DNA from: Shewanella sp. Isolate11
GTDB taxonomy: Bacteria > Pseudomonadota > Gammaproteobacteria > Enterobacterales > Shewanellaceae
Length of the DNA stretch: 64,000 nt
NCBI RefSeq assembly: GCF_022398315.1
Contig: NZ_JAKEVF010000003.1
Span: 1-64,000, forward strand
Direction: 5' to 3'
Made by a program: the position numbers and the translations under genes. Each line of letters opens with the position of its first letter. Position 1 is the stretch's first letter. The notes under the pieces are model-generated. The model did not search any database and was not told the origin of the DNA. It saw nothing but the letters and a program-made list of their open reading frames with translations. Positions 48,093-57,614 of this stretch are shown here, piece after piece.

Positions 48093-49791
48093 TTTCTTGT
48101 AACCAACCTTTGACAACTTGGGTAGACAACTCTGGCTCATTGGCGACCAGCGCACGAATGGCTTTGATCATATCATCATCTTTATGTAAATCTGGGATCA
48201 AAATAGAGCCGTCATCATTATAACTGTATTCAGAATCTGGGCGATTAAGCATGCCTAATGTATCGGCTGCAAACTGATCTTCAATTTCTGCTAGCTCACC
48301 ACCTAATGAAGGTTCATCTGGCATGGAATGCGCATCAGGGTATATCAGGCGTTTGAGCATTGGCCGAACGACGAACAGAATTAATGCCAAGATAATCACG
48401 CCGCCCATCACTAACTTAATTGCCCGCCAGAACCAAGGTTCTTGCCACATCTCCAGTGCTGGAGCGTCTTCGACTAGTTGATCCATGAAAGGCACTGTCA
48501 CCACTTCAATCATGTCACCGCGCTGGCTATTAAAACCCACAGCGCCTTCGAGTAAGCGGCGAATATTGGCCAACTCTTGCTCGGTACGAGCGACGCGAGA
48601 CACTTGACCATCTGCGGCCGCCGCACCCGACTTAAAGTCGACAGCAACCGAGACACTGACACGACGCACCACTCCAATTTGCTGGCGAGTATGGCTGATG
48701 GTGGTATCGAGTTCGTAATTGCGGGTCGCTTCTTTATGGCTTGAACCTGGCGACACCGATGCGGTTTTCTCATCAATCGCATTTTGTGGAATATTTGACT
48801 CCATCGGCGGCTGATTGCTCAGTGCTCCAGGGATCCCGCCAGTTGAGCTACCTGTCGAATTATTTTCAACGGTCATTTCACTACGAACCGCGGGTAAATC
48901 TGGGTTATAACGCTTTGCTGTTTGCTCTACTGCAGTAAAGTCCATGTTGACATCGACCTGAGCGGTAAAGTTTTCAGGCCCAAGAATGGGCATCAAGATA
49001 GATTCAACCTTATTGCGGTATTCAGCTTCTTTCTGTTGCACTAATTCCAGCTCACGGCGGGCACGTGCTGAGGTGCCATCTTGGCTACCCGAGTTCAACA
49101 AACGGCCGTTGGAGTCTGTGACTGTCACACGGGTCGGCTCTAATCCATGTACCGCCGAAGCAACAATATCAACAATTGAATCAATTTCTTCCTGACCTAA
49201 ACCAATACGACGAGTGCTAACGACCACAGTAGCACTCGGCTTAGAGCGGTCACGGGCAAACACGTTTTCTTTTGGAATGGCTAAAATCACTTTAGCGCGA
49301 CTGACACTTTTTAACTCTTCGATAGTGCGAGCAAGATTTTGCTCTTGGCTATGTTTAAGGCGCGCCTGTTCCATCCGCTGACTAACGCCAAAACCACTGT
49401 CTTTTGATAGATAATCATTGCGCGCAGCACTATGATCTAACCCGGCACGACTCAGCATCATTTTAACTTGCTGATATTGATCTTCTGGTACCTTGAGCAC
49501 ATCAACATCGATTTGATATTGGATTTTATTTTTATCAAGTACGTCGAGCACTTGCACCATCTCTTGCGTATCCATTTTACCCAATGGACGATATTCTGGC
49601 TCTTGTGCCCATAGCATCACAAAAACCGCTAAGGCGAGACAGATGGCCAAAGCTAATATCATAGTGACCTGACGTAACATTTCGACGTTACCAAAACCGC
49701 CACCGCTAGGCTTACGCTCTTCTTGGATACCACCGGAAAGTGCATCACCCGCTGTCGCCGAGTTACTTCCCACAACCATATCTGTGCTCAC
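48085..49791 (-). CDS. fliF: Flagellar MS-ring protein FliF
   Basis: A protein of 568 residues with two membrane spans (about 36-60 and 445-470) flanking a periplasmic ring-building region (PEYRPLGKMDTQEMVQVLDVLDK and GFGVSQRMEQARLKHSQEQ). The C-terminus binds FliG. It follows fliE by about 50 bases. Confidence 0.96.
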   Translation of the reverse strand: MSTDMVVGSNSATAGDALSGGIQEERKPSGGGFGNVEMLRQVTMILALAICLALAVFVMLWAQEPEYRPLGKMDTQEMVQVLDVLDKNKIQYQIDVDVLKVPEDQYQQVKMMLSRAGLDHSAARNDYLSKDSGFGVSQRMEQARLKHSQEQNLARTIEELKSVSRAKVILAIPKENVFARDRSKPSATVVVSTRRIGLGQEEIDSIVDIVASAVHGLEPTRVTVTDSNGRLLNSGSQDGTSARARRELELVQQKEAEYRNKVESILMPILGPENFTAQVDVNMDFTAVEQTAKRYNPDLPAVRSEMTVENNSTGSSTGGIPGALSNQPPMESNIPQNAIDEKTASVSPGSSHKEATRNYELDTTISHTRQQIGVVRRVSVSVAVDFKSGAAAADGQVSRVARTEQELANIRRLLEGAVGFNSQRGDMIEVVTVPFMDQLVEDAPALEMWQEPWFWRAIKLVMGGVIILALILFVVRPMLKRLIYPDAHSMPDEPSLGGELAEIEDQFAADTLGMLNRPDSEYSYNDDGSILIPDLHKDDDMIKAIRALVANEPELSTQVVKGWLQENE

Positions 49792-49840
49792 TTTAGATAC
49801 CTACTACTCAATAGTTTATTCAATAATCTAAGCTCGCCGT

Positions 49841-50173
49841 TTATACCGGCATACTCATGATCTCTTTGTATGCTTCAACCAGCTTATTACGCACTTGAAC
49901 GCTAGCTTCAAATGCGACGCTGGCTTTTTCCCTAGCGATAACGGTATCGGAAAGTGACACCCGAGTGTCGCCCATATCTAGGCGAGTTTGTAAATCAGAA
50001 GAGTTCGCTTGCAGAGCGTTCACACTGCCTACTGCTTGAGACAAGAGTTGCCCAAAATCACTGCCACTGGTGTTGGCAACTTGCTGAGTAATATTAGGTG
50101 AGATCGCGCCTAACTTGGCTTCGCCCGATAGCGATTGCATCTCTTGAAGTAATGAATTGGCACCTATCTGCAT
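49841..50173 (-). CDS. fliE: Flagellar hook-basal body protein FliE
   Basis: A protein of 110 residues with the standard C-terminal half (VIAREKASVAFEASVQVRNK, then LVEAYKEIMSMPV). It joins the MS ring to the rod. First gene of the fliE-fliJ operon; a sigma-54 promoter lies just upstream. Confidence 0.96.
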   Translation of the reverse strand: MQIGANSLLQEMQSLSGEAKLGAISPNITQQVANTSGSDFGQLLSQAVGSVNALQANSSDLQTRLDMGDTRVSLSDTVIAREKASVAFEASVQVRNKLVEAYKEIMSMPV

Positions 50174-50226
50174 ACTAACCTCTTGCTCGTCGTTAAATTG
50201 ACGAATAATTTGCGTTAGTCTGCTTG

Positions 50227-50244
50227 TTGCAAAATATTTGCCAA
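50227..50244 (-). promoter_or_regulatory. Sigma-54 promoter of the fliE operon
   Basis: On the minus strand TTGGCAAATATTTTGCAA, GG-N10-GC (GG at 50242-50241, GC at 50230-50229). A second, similar motif with N11 spacing lies 32 bases upstream (50261-50275). Confidence 0.82.
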
Positions 50245-50345
50245 ACTAGCAAATAATTTTGCAAATTCGTTTGCCAATATTAAATTTTTCCACTATCGAA
50301 CAATAAACCAACAAGCATAGCCAAGCTAAAGCTGTATAAACACGT

Positions 50346-50381
50346 AAAAAAGGCGAGATGCTTAGCATTTCGCCTTTTTTT
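50346..50381. terminator. Bidirectional terminator after flrC
   Basis: Stem GGCGAGATGC/GCATTTCGCC (50352-50361 and 50365-50374, one G-T pair) with a 3-base loop, flanked by A6 and T7. It ends flrBC transcription before the fliE promoter. Confidence 0.9.
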
Positions 50382-50404
50382 ATATCAAATAACAAACCAC
50401 AAGC

Positions 50405-51748
50405 TTAAGCTGGGATTTCTATTCCAGCTTCACGCATACGCGCCATTTTATATCTCAATGTTCTGGCGCTGATCCCCAATTTCTCGGCCACCAATTTACG
50501 GCTACCATTACACAGGGATAAAGTTTCTAAGATGATTACATGCTCTTGAGCCTTTAACTCATCCCCCAAACCTTCCAATTCATTGGCTTTATTGACACTA
50601 GGCTCGGCTTCCATCACCACGTCGTGATTATCGATAATGATATCTGACGCGCTGATCTGCTCGCCAGCATGTAAAATCAACGCCCGCTGAACCACATTAT
50701 CCAGTTCACGTACGTTACCTGGCCAGCGGTGGGTCAATAAACGTCGACAGGCAGACTCGTCAAATTCAGGCACTAAAGTACTGCCAGATTGACTGCTATG
50801 ACGTTGCACTAAATGTCTGGCCAAAGGCAAAATATCTGCAGGACGCTGAGCCAGCGCAGGCCAAGTCAGTGGAAAGACGTTAATTCGATAATAGAGATCT
50901 TCCCGAAACTCACCTTTTTCAGCAATGGCTTTCAAGTCACGATTTGAGGTTGCCAACACTCTGACATCTAATTTAATGGTTTTACGGCCACCTAGCCTTT
51001 CAACTTCGCGCTCTTGCAATACTCGCAATAATTTCGCCTGAAGGGCTAAATCCATTTCGGAGATCTCATCGAGCAATAAGGTGCCGCCCTGAGCCTGCTC
51101 AAACTTACCAGGACAAGCCTGATAGGCGCCGGTAAAGGCCCCTTTCTCATAACCAAATAGCGTCGCTTCCAACATGTTTTCAGGAATTGCCGCGCAGTTA
51201 ATGGCAACAAAAGGTTGTTCACAACGAGGACTATGCTGGTGAATATAACGTGCTAATACCTCTTTCCCCGAACCACTGGGTCCCATGATCATCACTGAGG
51301 CATCTGAATTCGCCACTTTCTGAGCTAAATTTAGCAACGCTAAACTCTTTTCATCGGCAACCACAGGTTGGTTTTCAATCAATTTAGGTTTGAGATAACG
51401 TGAAACTTGATTCAGTAACACCTCTGGGGCAAAGGGTTTGGCCAGATAATCAACCGCGCCTAATTTAATCGCGCTAACGGCATTGTCTATGGTGGCAAAC
51501 GCCGTCATCAACAAGATAGGTAGTTGGCTGTAATGTTGCTGCAAGTAGTTAAGTAGTCCAAGGCCACCTATCCCTTCCATCTGTACATCACTGATCACCA
51601 TGTCAAAATGATGAGACTTCAACGCCAAAATAGCCTCTTCGGCAGAGCCCACATCGACACAGTCATATTGGCCTAAAAGTAAGGTATCGACTAGTGCTTC
51701 ACGTAGACAGATATCATCTTCGACCAATAAAATTTTTGCTTCAGCCAT
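50405..51748 (-). CDS. flrC: Sigma-54-dependent flagellar response regulator FlrC
   Basis: A protein of 447 residues: receiver domain with LLVEDD and phospho-acceptor Asp54 (VISDVQM), AAA+ domain with Walker A GPSGSGKEV and the sigma-54 contact loop GAFTGA, and a Fis-type HTH (SRKLVAEKLGISARTLRYKM) at the C-terminus. It is phosphorylated by FlrB and drives class III genes such as flaG-fliD. It starts within the end of flrB (8-base overlap). Confidence 0.95.
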   Translation of the reverse strand: MAEAKILLVEDDICLREALVDTLLLGQYDCVDVGSAEEAILALKSHHFDMVISDVQMEGIGGLGLLNYLQQHYSQLPILLMTAFATIDNAVSAIKLGAVDYLAKPFAPEVLLNQVSRYLKPKLIENQPVVADEKSLALLNLAQKVANSDASVMIMGPSGSGKEVLARYIHQHSPRCEQPFVAINCAAIPENMLEATLFGYEKGAFTGAYQACPGKFEQAQGGTLLLDEISEMDLALQAKLLRVLQEREVERLGGRKTIKLDVRVLATSNRDLKAIAEKGEFREDLYYRINVFPLTWPALAQRPADILPLARHLVQRHSSQSGSTLVPEFDESACRRLLTHRWPGNVRELDNVVQRALILHAGEQISASDIIIDNHDVVMEAEPSVNKANELEGLGDELKAQEHVIILETLSLCNGSRKLVAEKLGISARTLRYKMARMREAGIEIPA

Positions 51749-52817
51749 GAGCTAATGCCTCCGAAGGAACTACATTTAAGGCAGGTAACGCAAATGACGC
51801 GCGGCAACCTTCACCTTTAATACAATCGAGTTTCAAACGCCCACTGTGATTGTTTACCACAGTTTGCACCACAGCCAAGCCCAAACCTGTACCTTGCGCC
51901 TTAGTGGTAAAAAAGGGTTCAAAGACTTGCGCTTGCATTGATTTATCCAGCCCTTTGCCGTTATCAATGACCTCGAAATGGATCGCTTGCGATTGATCGT
52001 AAGCGCGAATCAGTACTTGAGTTGCGCCTGCTTCGACACTGTTAATCACCAGATTATTGATTGCCGAACTCAAGGCCGATTTATTGGCTTGAAAAGACAA
52101 GTTAGAGCTGACATCCAGCTGTAACTGACAACCTTTACGCTGAGCAATGGGCTCACAATTGGCCACCACAGCATCAACAACCTCAGTCATCTGAGCCACA
52201 TCGGTAAGCTCTTGCTGTTTGCCTTTGGCCATTAGCAACATATCGTCCACTTGCTGCGACAACTCATTGAGCCTGTCGATCAACTTAGATTGGAATCTGA
52301 CTCTATGTTCTTGAGTCAACTTAGGACTTGCCAAATTAGACGCATAAAGTAAGGCCGCAGACAAAGGCGTTCGCACCTGGTGAGCCAAACTAGCAACCAT
52401 TTTTCCTAGGGCTGATAGACGTTGAAGATGAGAAATATTCTTTTGCAGCAAGCGAGTTTCGGTCAGATCGGTTAATACAATCAATTGCCCCGGTTCTGGC
52501 GTAAGCGGTGTTATGGCCAATTTCACTCGGCGGCCATTTTTCAGCGAAACTTCATGACCATCATCATCTTGAGGCGAAAATGCGCGATTGATTATCTGCA
52601 GCCACTTCATTCCCATCAAAGGCTGACCTAAAAGCTGTAACGCCACAGGGTTAGCCTGAGTCACAATGCCATCCCCATTAATAATCACCACACCAGAAGG
52701 CATAGCTTGCAAAATATGCTCCATGGTATTTGACATAGCATCGTTAGCCACTACACAGGAGTTCAATTCTGGTGTCGAAGTTAACTGCTCATAAGGTATT
52801 TGGGGGTTAGCGGACAT
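51741..52817 (-). CDS. flrB: Flagellar sensor histidine kinase FlrB
   Basis: About 358 residues from the ATG at 52817 (GGAGTGG upstream). A PAS-like domain (about 30-125), then HisKA with the phosphorylated His near residue 146 in SLAHQVRTPLSA, and a HATPase domain with NLVINSVEAGA and DNGKGLD and GTGLGLAVV. It has no membrane spans, so it senses a cytoplasmic signal. It phosphorylates FlrC. Confidence 0.95.
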   Translation of the reverse strand: MSANPQIPYEQLTSTPELNSCVVANDAMSNTMEHILQAMPSGVVIINGDGIVTQANPVALQLLGQPLMGMKWLQIINRAFSPQDDDGHEVSLKNGRRVKLAITPLTPEPGQLIVLTDLTETRLLQKNISHLQRLSALGKMVASLAHQVRTPLSAALLYASNLASPKLTQEHRVRFQSKLIDRLNELSQQVDDMLLMAKGKQQELTDVAQMTEVVDAVVANCEPIAQRKGCQLQLDVSSNLSFQANKSALSSAINNLVINSVEAGATQVLIRAYDQSQAIHFEVIDNGKGLDKSMQAQVFEPFFTTKAQGTGLGLAVVQTVVNNHSGRLKLDCIKGEGCRASFALPALNVVPSEALAHG

Positions 52818-52853
52818 TGCCACTCCGTCAATAAATTGCTGCTAACCGAGTGA

Positions 52854-52871
52854 ATGCAGATTCTATGCCAA
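52854..52871 (-). promoter_or_regulatory. Sigma-54 promoter of flrBC
   Basis: On the minus strand TTGGCATAGAATCTGC, GG-N10-GC (GG at 52869-52868, GC at 52857-52856), about 40 bases before the flrB start. It fits FlrA-dependent class II control. Confidence 0.82.
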
Positions 52872-52984
52872 AAAATGCACAGCAATAACCTATTGAAACT
52901 ATAAAATTTAAAGCCTTTTTATGATTTAAACGATAAACCTAACCCTAAGAACAAACAGTAAAACTAACACTCAATTTTAGACAT

Positions 52985-53008
52985 AAAAAAGACCCAATTA
53001 AGGGCCTT
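52985..53008 (-). terminator. Terminator after flrA
   Basis: On the minus strand stem AAGGCCC/GGGTCTT (one G-T pair) with a 6-base loop, followed by a T-run. It separates flrA from the sigma-54 flrBC transcript. Confidence 0.75.
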
Positions 53009-53057
53009 TAGTTCAGTGCGGGTTTAATAGCAATCAATATAGATACAAAGCCCGATA

Positions 53058-54488
53058 TTACTCTTTGCTCATGCCATATTTACGCATTTTTTCCACCAAG
53101 GTGGTACGGCGAATACCTAGCATTTCAGCCGCCCTGGCAACCACGTTATCTTGTTGATCCAATGCTTGGCGGATCATATCGATTTCAAGCTCGGCAAGCA
53201 GATCTTTAAGGTTAACCCCTTCTGGTGGCAACTCGCTGGGGAAGCGCCCCTCAGGAATATCGACTTCAATATCATCACTGAAAATAGATGCTAGGGCATC
53301 ACGCTCCAGCTCCTCTTCACTGACTTGAATTTGATATTCAGGCACATCGATATGACGATACTTCATCGGCAGATCGTTTACATCTACTAACCCACCGGGA
53401 TAAAGAATGGTTAAACGCTCAACTAAGTTGGATAACTCACGTACGTTACCTGACCAGCAATGCTCTTTTAACGACTCTATCGCTCTTTGAGTGAAGCGCA
53501 CCTTACCGCGGCCTTCGTTGAACACCCGGCTCACCAACTCTTGTAGTAGCAGCGGAATATCATCACAACGCTCTTGTAGAGACGGCATTTCTACGGGGAA
53601 CACATTAAGGCGATAGAACAAATCTTCCCTGAATTCACCTTCGGCAATCATGGTTTCCAAATTTCTATGGGTTGCGGCAACCACACGCACATTAGTACTA
53701 ATAGGTTTGCTACCACCTACTCGCTCAAATACGCGCTCTTGCAAAACTCGCAGCAATTTGACTTGCATCTGCAATGGCATATCACCAATTTCATCGAGGA
53801 AAAGGGTTCCACCTTCGGCAAGTTCAAAACGTCCTTTACGAGCACTGATCGCACCGGTAAACGAGCCTTTTTCATGACCAAATAGCTCACTTTCCAGCAA
53901 TTCGGCAGGAATAGCACCACAGTTAACAGGAATAAAAGGACCACTACGGCGCTCAGACATGTAATGAATATTACGTGCAACCACCTCTTTACCGGTTCCC
54001 GATTGACCGAGAATCAATACTGTCGCATCTGAAGGTGACACCTGGTTAATCAAATGACGAACATGGGCGATCCCTTCACTGCGTCCGACCAGACTTCTGA
54101 ATAGTTTGGTTTGATTACCACTGGTAGGAACTTCAGGACGCTTAGCATGCACAAAAACTTGGCAAAAATGCAGTAGCTCAGTTAACTGAGGATAATTAAG
54201 CGGCTCTTCAATGCAACCTAGAATATTAGACGCAGAAACTTCACCAGTTTGACCCAGTAACAGAATCGGTTGCCAAGGTAACGACGTAGCAATAGATTGC
54301 AATAGCTCTTTTGATTGAGACTCTTGGGCAATAACGAGTGCCCTAAATCGTGTTTTCGATACGCGTGACTCAAGTTTATCAACGGCAAGCAGTTCAACTT
54401 GTTCACCTAGAAACTCAAAAACACACGATAAGCGATTGACTCGTTCGGATTGGTTACCGACGATCAGAATTCGTTGATCTGTATGCAT
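53058..54488 (-). CDS. flrA: Master flagellar regulator FlrA (FleQ type)
   Basis: About 476 residues (second of two adjacent ATGs). The N-terminal domain (about 1-120) is a receiver-like FleQ fold lacking the usual acidic pocket and phospho-Asp. The AAA+ domain has Walker [10 protein letters not shown] at about 162-170 and GSFTGA where many family members have GAFTGA. A Fis-type HTH lies at the C-terminus ([20 protein letters not shown]). It acts with sigma-54 on class II genes and in this family can bind c-di-GMP and FlhG. Its own promoter must lie in 54492-54760, where I saw no clear sigma-54 site. Confidence 0.93.
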   Translation of the reverse strand: MHTDQRILIVGNQSERVNRLSCVFEFLGEQVELLAVDKLESRVSKTRFRALVIAQESQSKELLQSIATSLPWQPILLLGQTGEVSASNILGCIEEPLNYPQLTELLHFCQVFVHAKRPEVPTSGNQTKLFRSLVGRSEGIAHVRHLINQVSPSDATVLILGQSGTGKEVVARNIHYMSERRSGPFIPVNCGAIPAELLESELFGHEKGSFTGAISARKGRFELAEGGTLFLDEIGDMPLQMQVKLLRVLQERVFERVGGSKPISTNVRVVAATHRNLETMIAEGEFREDLFYRLNVFPVEMPSLQERCDDIPLLLQELVSRVFNEGRGKVRFTQRAIESLKEHCWSGNVRELSNLVERLTILYPGGLVDVNDLPMKYRHIDVPEYQIQVSEEELERDALASIFSDDIEVDIPEGRFPSELPPEGVNLKDLLAELEIDMIRQALDQQDNVVARAAEMLGIRRTTLVEKMRKYGMSKE

Positions 54489-54760
54489 CATTTAAGAAAG
54501 CCGTAAAGCAAAGCGCTCAGTGTTAATTAGCATTAATTATTAGTGTTAGTTGCTCGAGAAAGCGAGGCAATCAAGCCATAACAGCGGCAAAATAATTACC
54601 AGTGAAGAATAGTGTATTATCGGCAACACATTAGCAAGTGGCAGATTCACTTTCTGACGAACTCATTTAACTTTAGCCTAAATATTCAACACATCACAGG
54701 TCAAACGCCAATCGCTTGACGTCTGACAAAAATCACTGCGTGAAATTTAATCAAAAACGA

Positions 54761-55171
54761 TTAACCCACTGCAACAGGTGACGCAATATGGTGTTGCTCT
54801 TGAGGTATTGAGTCCCAACCTTCCTTGATAGTTTTTAGAATAGCAGTAACGTCATCAATAGCTTGGGCGTCATTATTAGCATTGGCTTCAGACATGCGTA
54901 CTAACATATAGTCATATAGATGAGTCAGGTTGTTGGCGACCTCTGCTTCCGCTTCCATGTTGAGGCTGCTGTTTAATCCATTAACAATGCCTATCGCCTT
55001 ACCCATTAATTCACCACGCAGTGCAATATTACCCTGCTCAATGGCACACTTGGCCTGAGCTAAACGCTCAATCGCTCCGGCAAGTAGCATTTGAATCACA
55101 CGATGTGGCGAAGCTACGGCCAAATCGCTTTCTACTGAGACTTTACGATATGATTGCATTGAACCACGCAT
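54761..55171 (-). CDS. fliS: Flagellin export chaperone FliS
   Basis: A small helical protein of 136 residues. SYRKVSVESDLAVASPHRVIQMLLAGAIERL is typical of FliS, which binds the C-terminus of flagellin and keeps it from assembling in the cytoplasm. It is the last gene of the flaG-fliD-fliT-fliS operon. Confidence 0.95.
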   Translation of the reverse strand: MRGSMQSYRKVSVESDLAVASPHRVIQMLLAGAIERLAQAKCAIEQGNIALRGELMGKAIGIVNGLNSSLNMEAEAEVANNLTHLYDYMLVRMSEANANNDAQAIDDVTAILKTIKEGWDSIPQEQHHIASPVAVG

Positions 55172-55179
55172 ATATATTC

Positions 55180-55512
55180 CTACCTATTTGATTCTATTGC
55201 TTTATAAGCACTTATTTGGCGATTAGTGTTTTTATTGCCTTGTATTCGTGTTTGGCACTCGGCCATCACTTTACTTGCCTGCGTCATGATTTGCTGTGTG
55301 AGATGCTGCTGCTTCAAAAGAAAATCGGCATCGGTAAACTCATCATCAATGACTAAGGCTTGCAAACACGTTTCACGCTGGTCAATAAAAGTCTGCAATT
55401 CTGATACCAATAAAGCTGACTCTTCGTCATCTGGTATCAATTTATCAATTTTTTCCAAAACTAACAGAATGTTATTATTCACATCAGCTAGTTGTTCAAT
55501 GATATTTTGCAA
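55180..55512 (-). CDS. FliT-like flagellar chaperone
   Basis: A helical protein of 110 residues without clear sequence motifs, rich in Gln, Leu and Asp. Its length, its composition and the position between fliD and fliS match FliT-type chaperones (called FlaI in Vibrio), which bind the FliD cap. It starts eight bases before fliS by spacing. The assignment rests on position. Confidence 0.65.
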   Translation of the reverse strand: MQNIIEQLADVNNNILLVLEKIDKLIPDDEESALLVSELQTFIDQRETCLQALVIDDEFTDADFLLKQQHLTQQIMTQASKVMAECQTRIQGNKNTNRQISAYKAIESNR

Positions 55513-55588
55513 AACACCCTCTCTTATTACCGACCCACAACAACAAGGACTGCCAATATTTCGACTTTAAGTGCTAACAGATCGATTA

Positions 55589-56953
55589 TTATTCTTTAAC
55601 CATACCGGGTAATGAATCTAAGCGACTGAGCAACATACTCGATTGTGTATTCAAACTACCGATGATCGAATCCATGGCATTAAACTGTTTATATAGGCGA
55701 TCACTCAGGGCCTGCATTCTTTCATTGAGCTTAACCCGGCTATCATCGAGGCGCGATAATTGCTCATCCAAAGTTGCATCGCGACTATCTAAAATGCCAC
55801 CGGTTTGAGTGTATGTGTCCACCATGCTGCTCATCTTAGCTGCAAGCCCGGTATCTTCAGCAGAAAATAGCTCTGAGATGGCAGTTTGATTATTTTCAAT
55901 CGCCTCGGATAACTTATCAGAATCCACTTCAAGCAAGCCTTCACGAGTTGTTGTCACGCCGAAATTTGCCAACATCTGACTGCCTTCGGAAGTATCGAAA
56001 CTGTTTGAAACCATGCTTCTCAGTTGGTTTTGGATACTACGCGGTAAACTATCACCCTGCAAAACACCAGCAGCTTTAGTATCGGCATCATAGCTGGTGA
56101 GGTTTTGTATGGTGCCCATCAAGCTATTGTATGACTCGACAAACTCTTCGATAGCCGTTTTTGTGGTATCACTATCTTGGCTAACCGTTACAGTGGTGGT
56201 TTGATTGATATCGGCATCTTTAAGAGTAAGAGATACGCCTGTGATCACTTCATTCATGTCATTGGACTGAGACACGACTTTGACACCATCAATATAAGCA
56301 ATGGCATTTTTAGCCGGCGTCAGCTCTGTCATAGTAAAGGTGTCACTAAGACCAGTACCAGCGCCAGTATCGGTTGCGGTAACCGAGATGAGATTATCTT
56401 CACCGGTATTTTTTGAGCCTAATACCAATTGTGGACCCGCCTCCCCATTGACTATAGTGGCGGTCACATCGGTGTTATCTTCAGCATCATTGATTTTTTG
56501 CATAATGTCGGTAAGCGAATCGGTAGCCGACACATCAATATCAAAAGCAGTACCAGAGCCTACGGCGATAGACAAACTGCCCTCACCAATAGCAGATGTG
56601 ACATCGGCAGCAATAGCCGACCCCACTTTCTGGCTTTGAGCTAATTGTTCCACTTTGACCTGATAGCTACCCGAAACTGCTGTCTTATCGACTGTCGCGC
56701 TAAGGTAGTCTTTAGTGGACGTCGAGACTTTCTGGCTACCAAAAGTGTCAGCTTTACCCAAGGTTTCGAGTTTGCTATAAAACTCGTCCATCGCGCTTTT
56801 TAAGGCACCAATACCCGAAATTTTGGCATTAATTGCACCTTCGTTAACATCAAAGCGGGCAATTTTTGCCGCACTTTCAGCATCGACCATAGCGGTCACA
56901 ATACCGCCAATATCGATACCCGACGAAATACCTACAGATGTAATTGTGCCCAT
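55589..56953 (-). CDS. fliD: Flagellar cap protein FliD
   Basis: A protein of 454 residues. The N-terminus GISSGIDIGGIVTAMVDAES and C-terminal coiled coil ending in SLNTQSSMLLSRLDSL are typical of FliD. The central part is variable and beta-rich. It caps the filament and folds flagellin into place. Confidence 0.95.
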   Translation of the reverse strand: MGTITSVGISSGIDIGGIVTAMVDAESAAKIARFDVNEGAINAKISGIGALKSAMDEFYSKLETLGKADTFGSQKVSTSTKDYLSATVDKTAVSGSYQVKVEQLAQSQKVGSAIAADVTSAIGEGSLSIAVGSGTAFDIDVSATDSLTDIMQKINDAEDNTDVTATIVNGEAGPQLVLGSKNTGEDNLISVTATDTGAGTGLSDTFTMTELTPAKNAIAYIDGVKVVSQSNDMNEVITGVSLTLKDADINQTTTVTVSQDSDTTKTAIEEFVESYNSLMGTIQNLTSYDADTKAAGVLQGDSLPRSIQNQLRSMVSNSFDTSEGSQMLANFGVTTTREGLLEVDSDKLSEAIENNQTAISELFSAEDTGLAAKMSSMVDTYTQTGGILDSRDATLDEQLSRLDDSRVKLNERMQALSDRLYKQFNAMDSIIGSLNTQSSMLLSRLDSLPGMVKE

Positions 56954-57005
56954 AACAACCTCAATTTACTTAATTCACTCACGGGTTCACGGCTAAAAAC
57001 TGTCT

Positions 57006-57401
57006 TTAAACTTGGGTTTTCATTAACAGGCCCGTGACTTCATTTAATTTTTTTGCAATTTCTAAGGCTTCTTCATTAGGGATCTGGCGAATCAAATCTC
57101 CGGTTAAAACATCAATCACTTTAACCACTTGCTCACCGGATTCTTCATCCACTTTAAAAGCTAGCCCTTTTTGAATCAGGTTCATGCTCGATGCAATATC
57201 ATCTACAGCATGCAGCAATTCATCACTATCGACTTGGCTTGCCTGATTCACTTTTTCATCGCTACGGTCGGTATCAGAACTATTCTGAACCGCCTTAACT
57301 GCCACCGCTGAATTGGCAATGGCTAACTGTTTATCAGCTAACCTTGCTCCCCCATCCCTACTCAACGCGGTCACCGAACCATTTGCAATATTTACGTCCA
57401 T
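57006..57401 (-). CDS. flaG: Flagellar protein FlaG
   Basis: A protein of 131 residues. The C-terminal FlaG domain has FKVDEESGEQVVKVIDVLTGDLIRQIP and EEALEIAKKLNEVTGL. Its function is not settled; loss lengthens filaments in some polar flagellates. It is first in the operon, with a sigma-54 promoter just upstream. Confidence 0.93.
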   Translation of the reverse strand: MDVNIANGSVTALSRDGGARLADKQLAIANSAVAVKAVQNSSDTDRSDEKVNQASQVDSDELLHAVDDIASSMNLIQKGLAFKVDEESGEQVVKVIDVLTGDLIRQIPNEEALEIAKKLNEVTGLLMKTQV

Positions 57402-57433
57402 GACTTACCTCTGCAAATCTTCATAAAAAAACA

Positions 57434-57451
57434 AAGCAAATTACATACCAA
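57434..57451 (-). promoter_or_regulatory. Sigma-54 promoter of the flaG-fliD operon
   Basis: On the minus strand TTGGTATGTAATTTGC, GG-N10-GC (GG at 57449-57448, GC at 57437-57436), about 35 bases before the flaG ATG. It fits FlrC-dependent class III control. Confidence 0.72.
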
Positions 57452-57559
57452 AAAATAAAACAACGCGGTTAATTGCTAGCTGTATCATCACTTGGGTTAT
57501 TTATTGCTCACTCATCACTCAAACTTAGAACTCAACTCAACCAAACTAGAAACAATAAA

Positions 57560-57583
57560 GGGAGAATCGTTACCGACTCTCCC
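57560..57583 (-). terminator. Probable terminator after the first flagellin
   Basis: On the minus strand a 10-base stem, GGGAGAGTCG against CGATTCTCCC with one mismatch, and a GTAA loop; the following U-tract (TTTATTG) is weak. It lies about 30 bases after the flagellin stop. Confidence 0.6.
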
Positions 57584-57614
57584 TATCATTGCCACTCTTG
57601 TTCGCTTATGCCAC

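Noticed and set aside
47043..48155. Longer fliG start at 48155
   Set aside because: The added residues lie within the fliF C-terminus and do not resemble FliG; the ATG at 48092 fits the family length.
54700..54727. Inverted repeat GTCAAACGCC/GACGTCTGAC in the fliS-flrA gap
   Set aside because: It needs G-T pairs and has no following T-run, so I cannot call it a terminator; an operator role is possible but unsupported.
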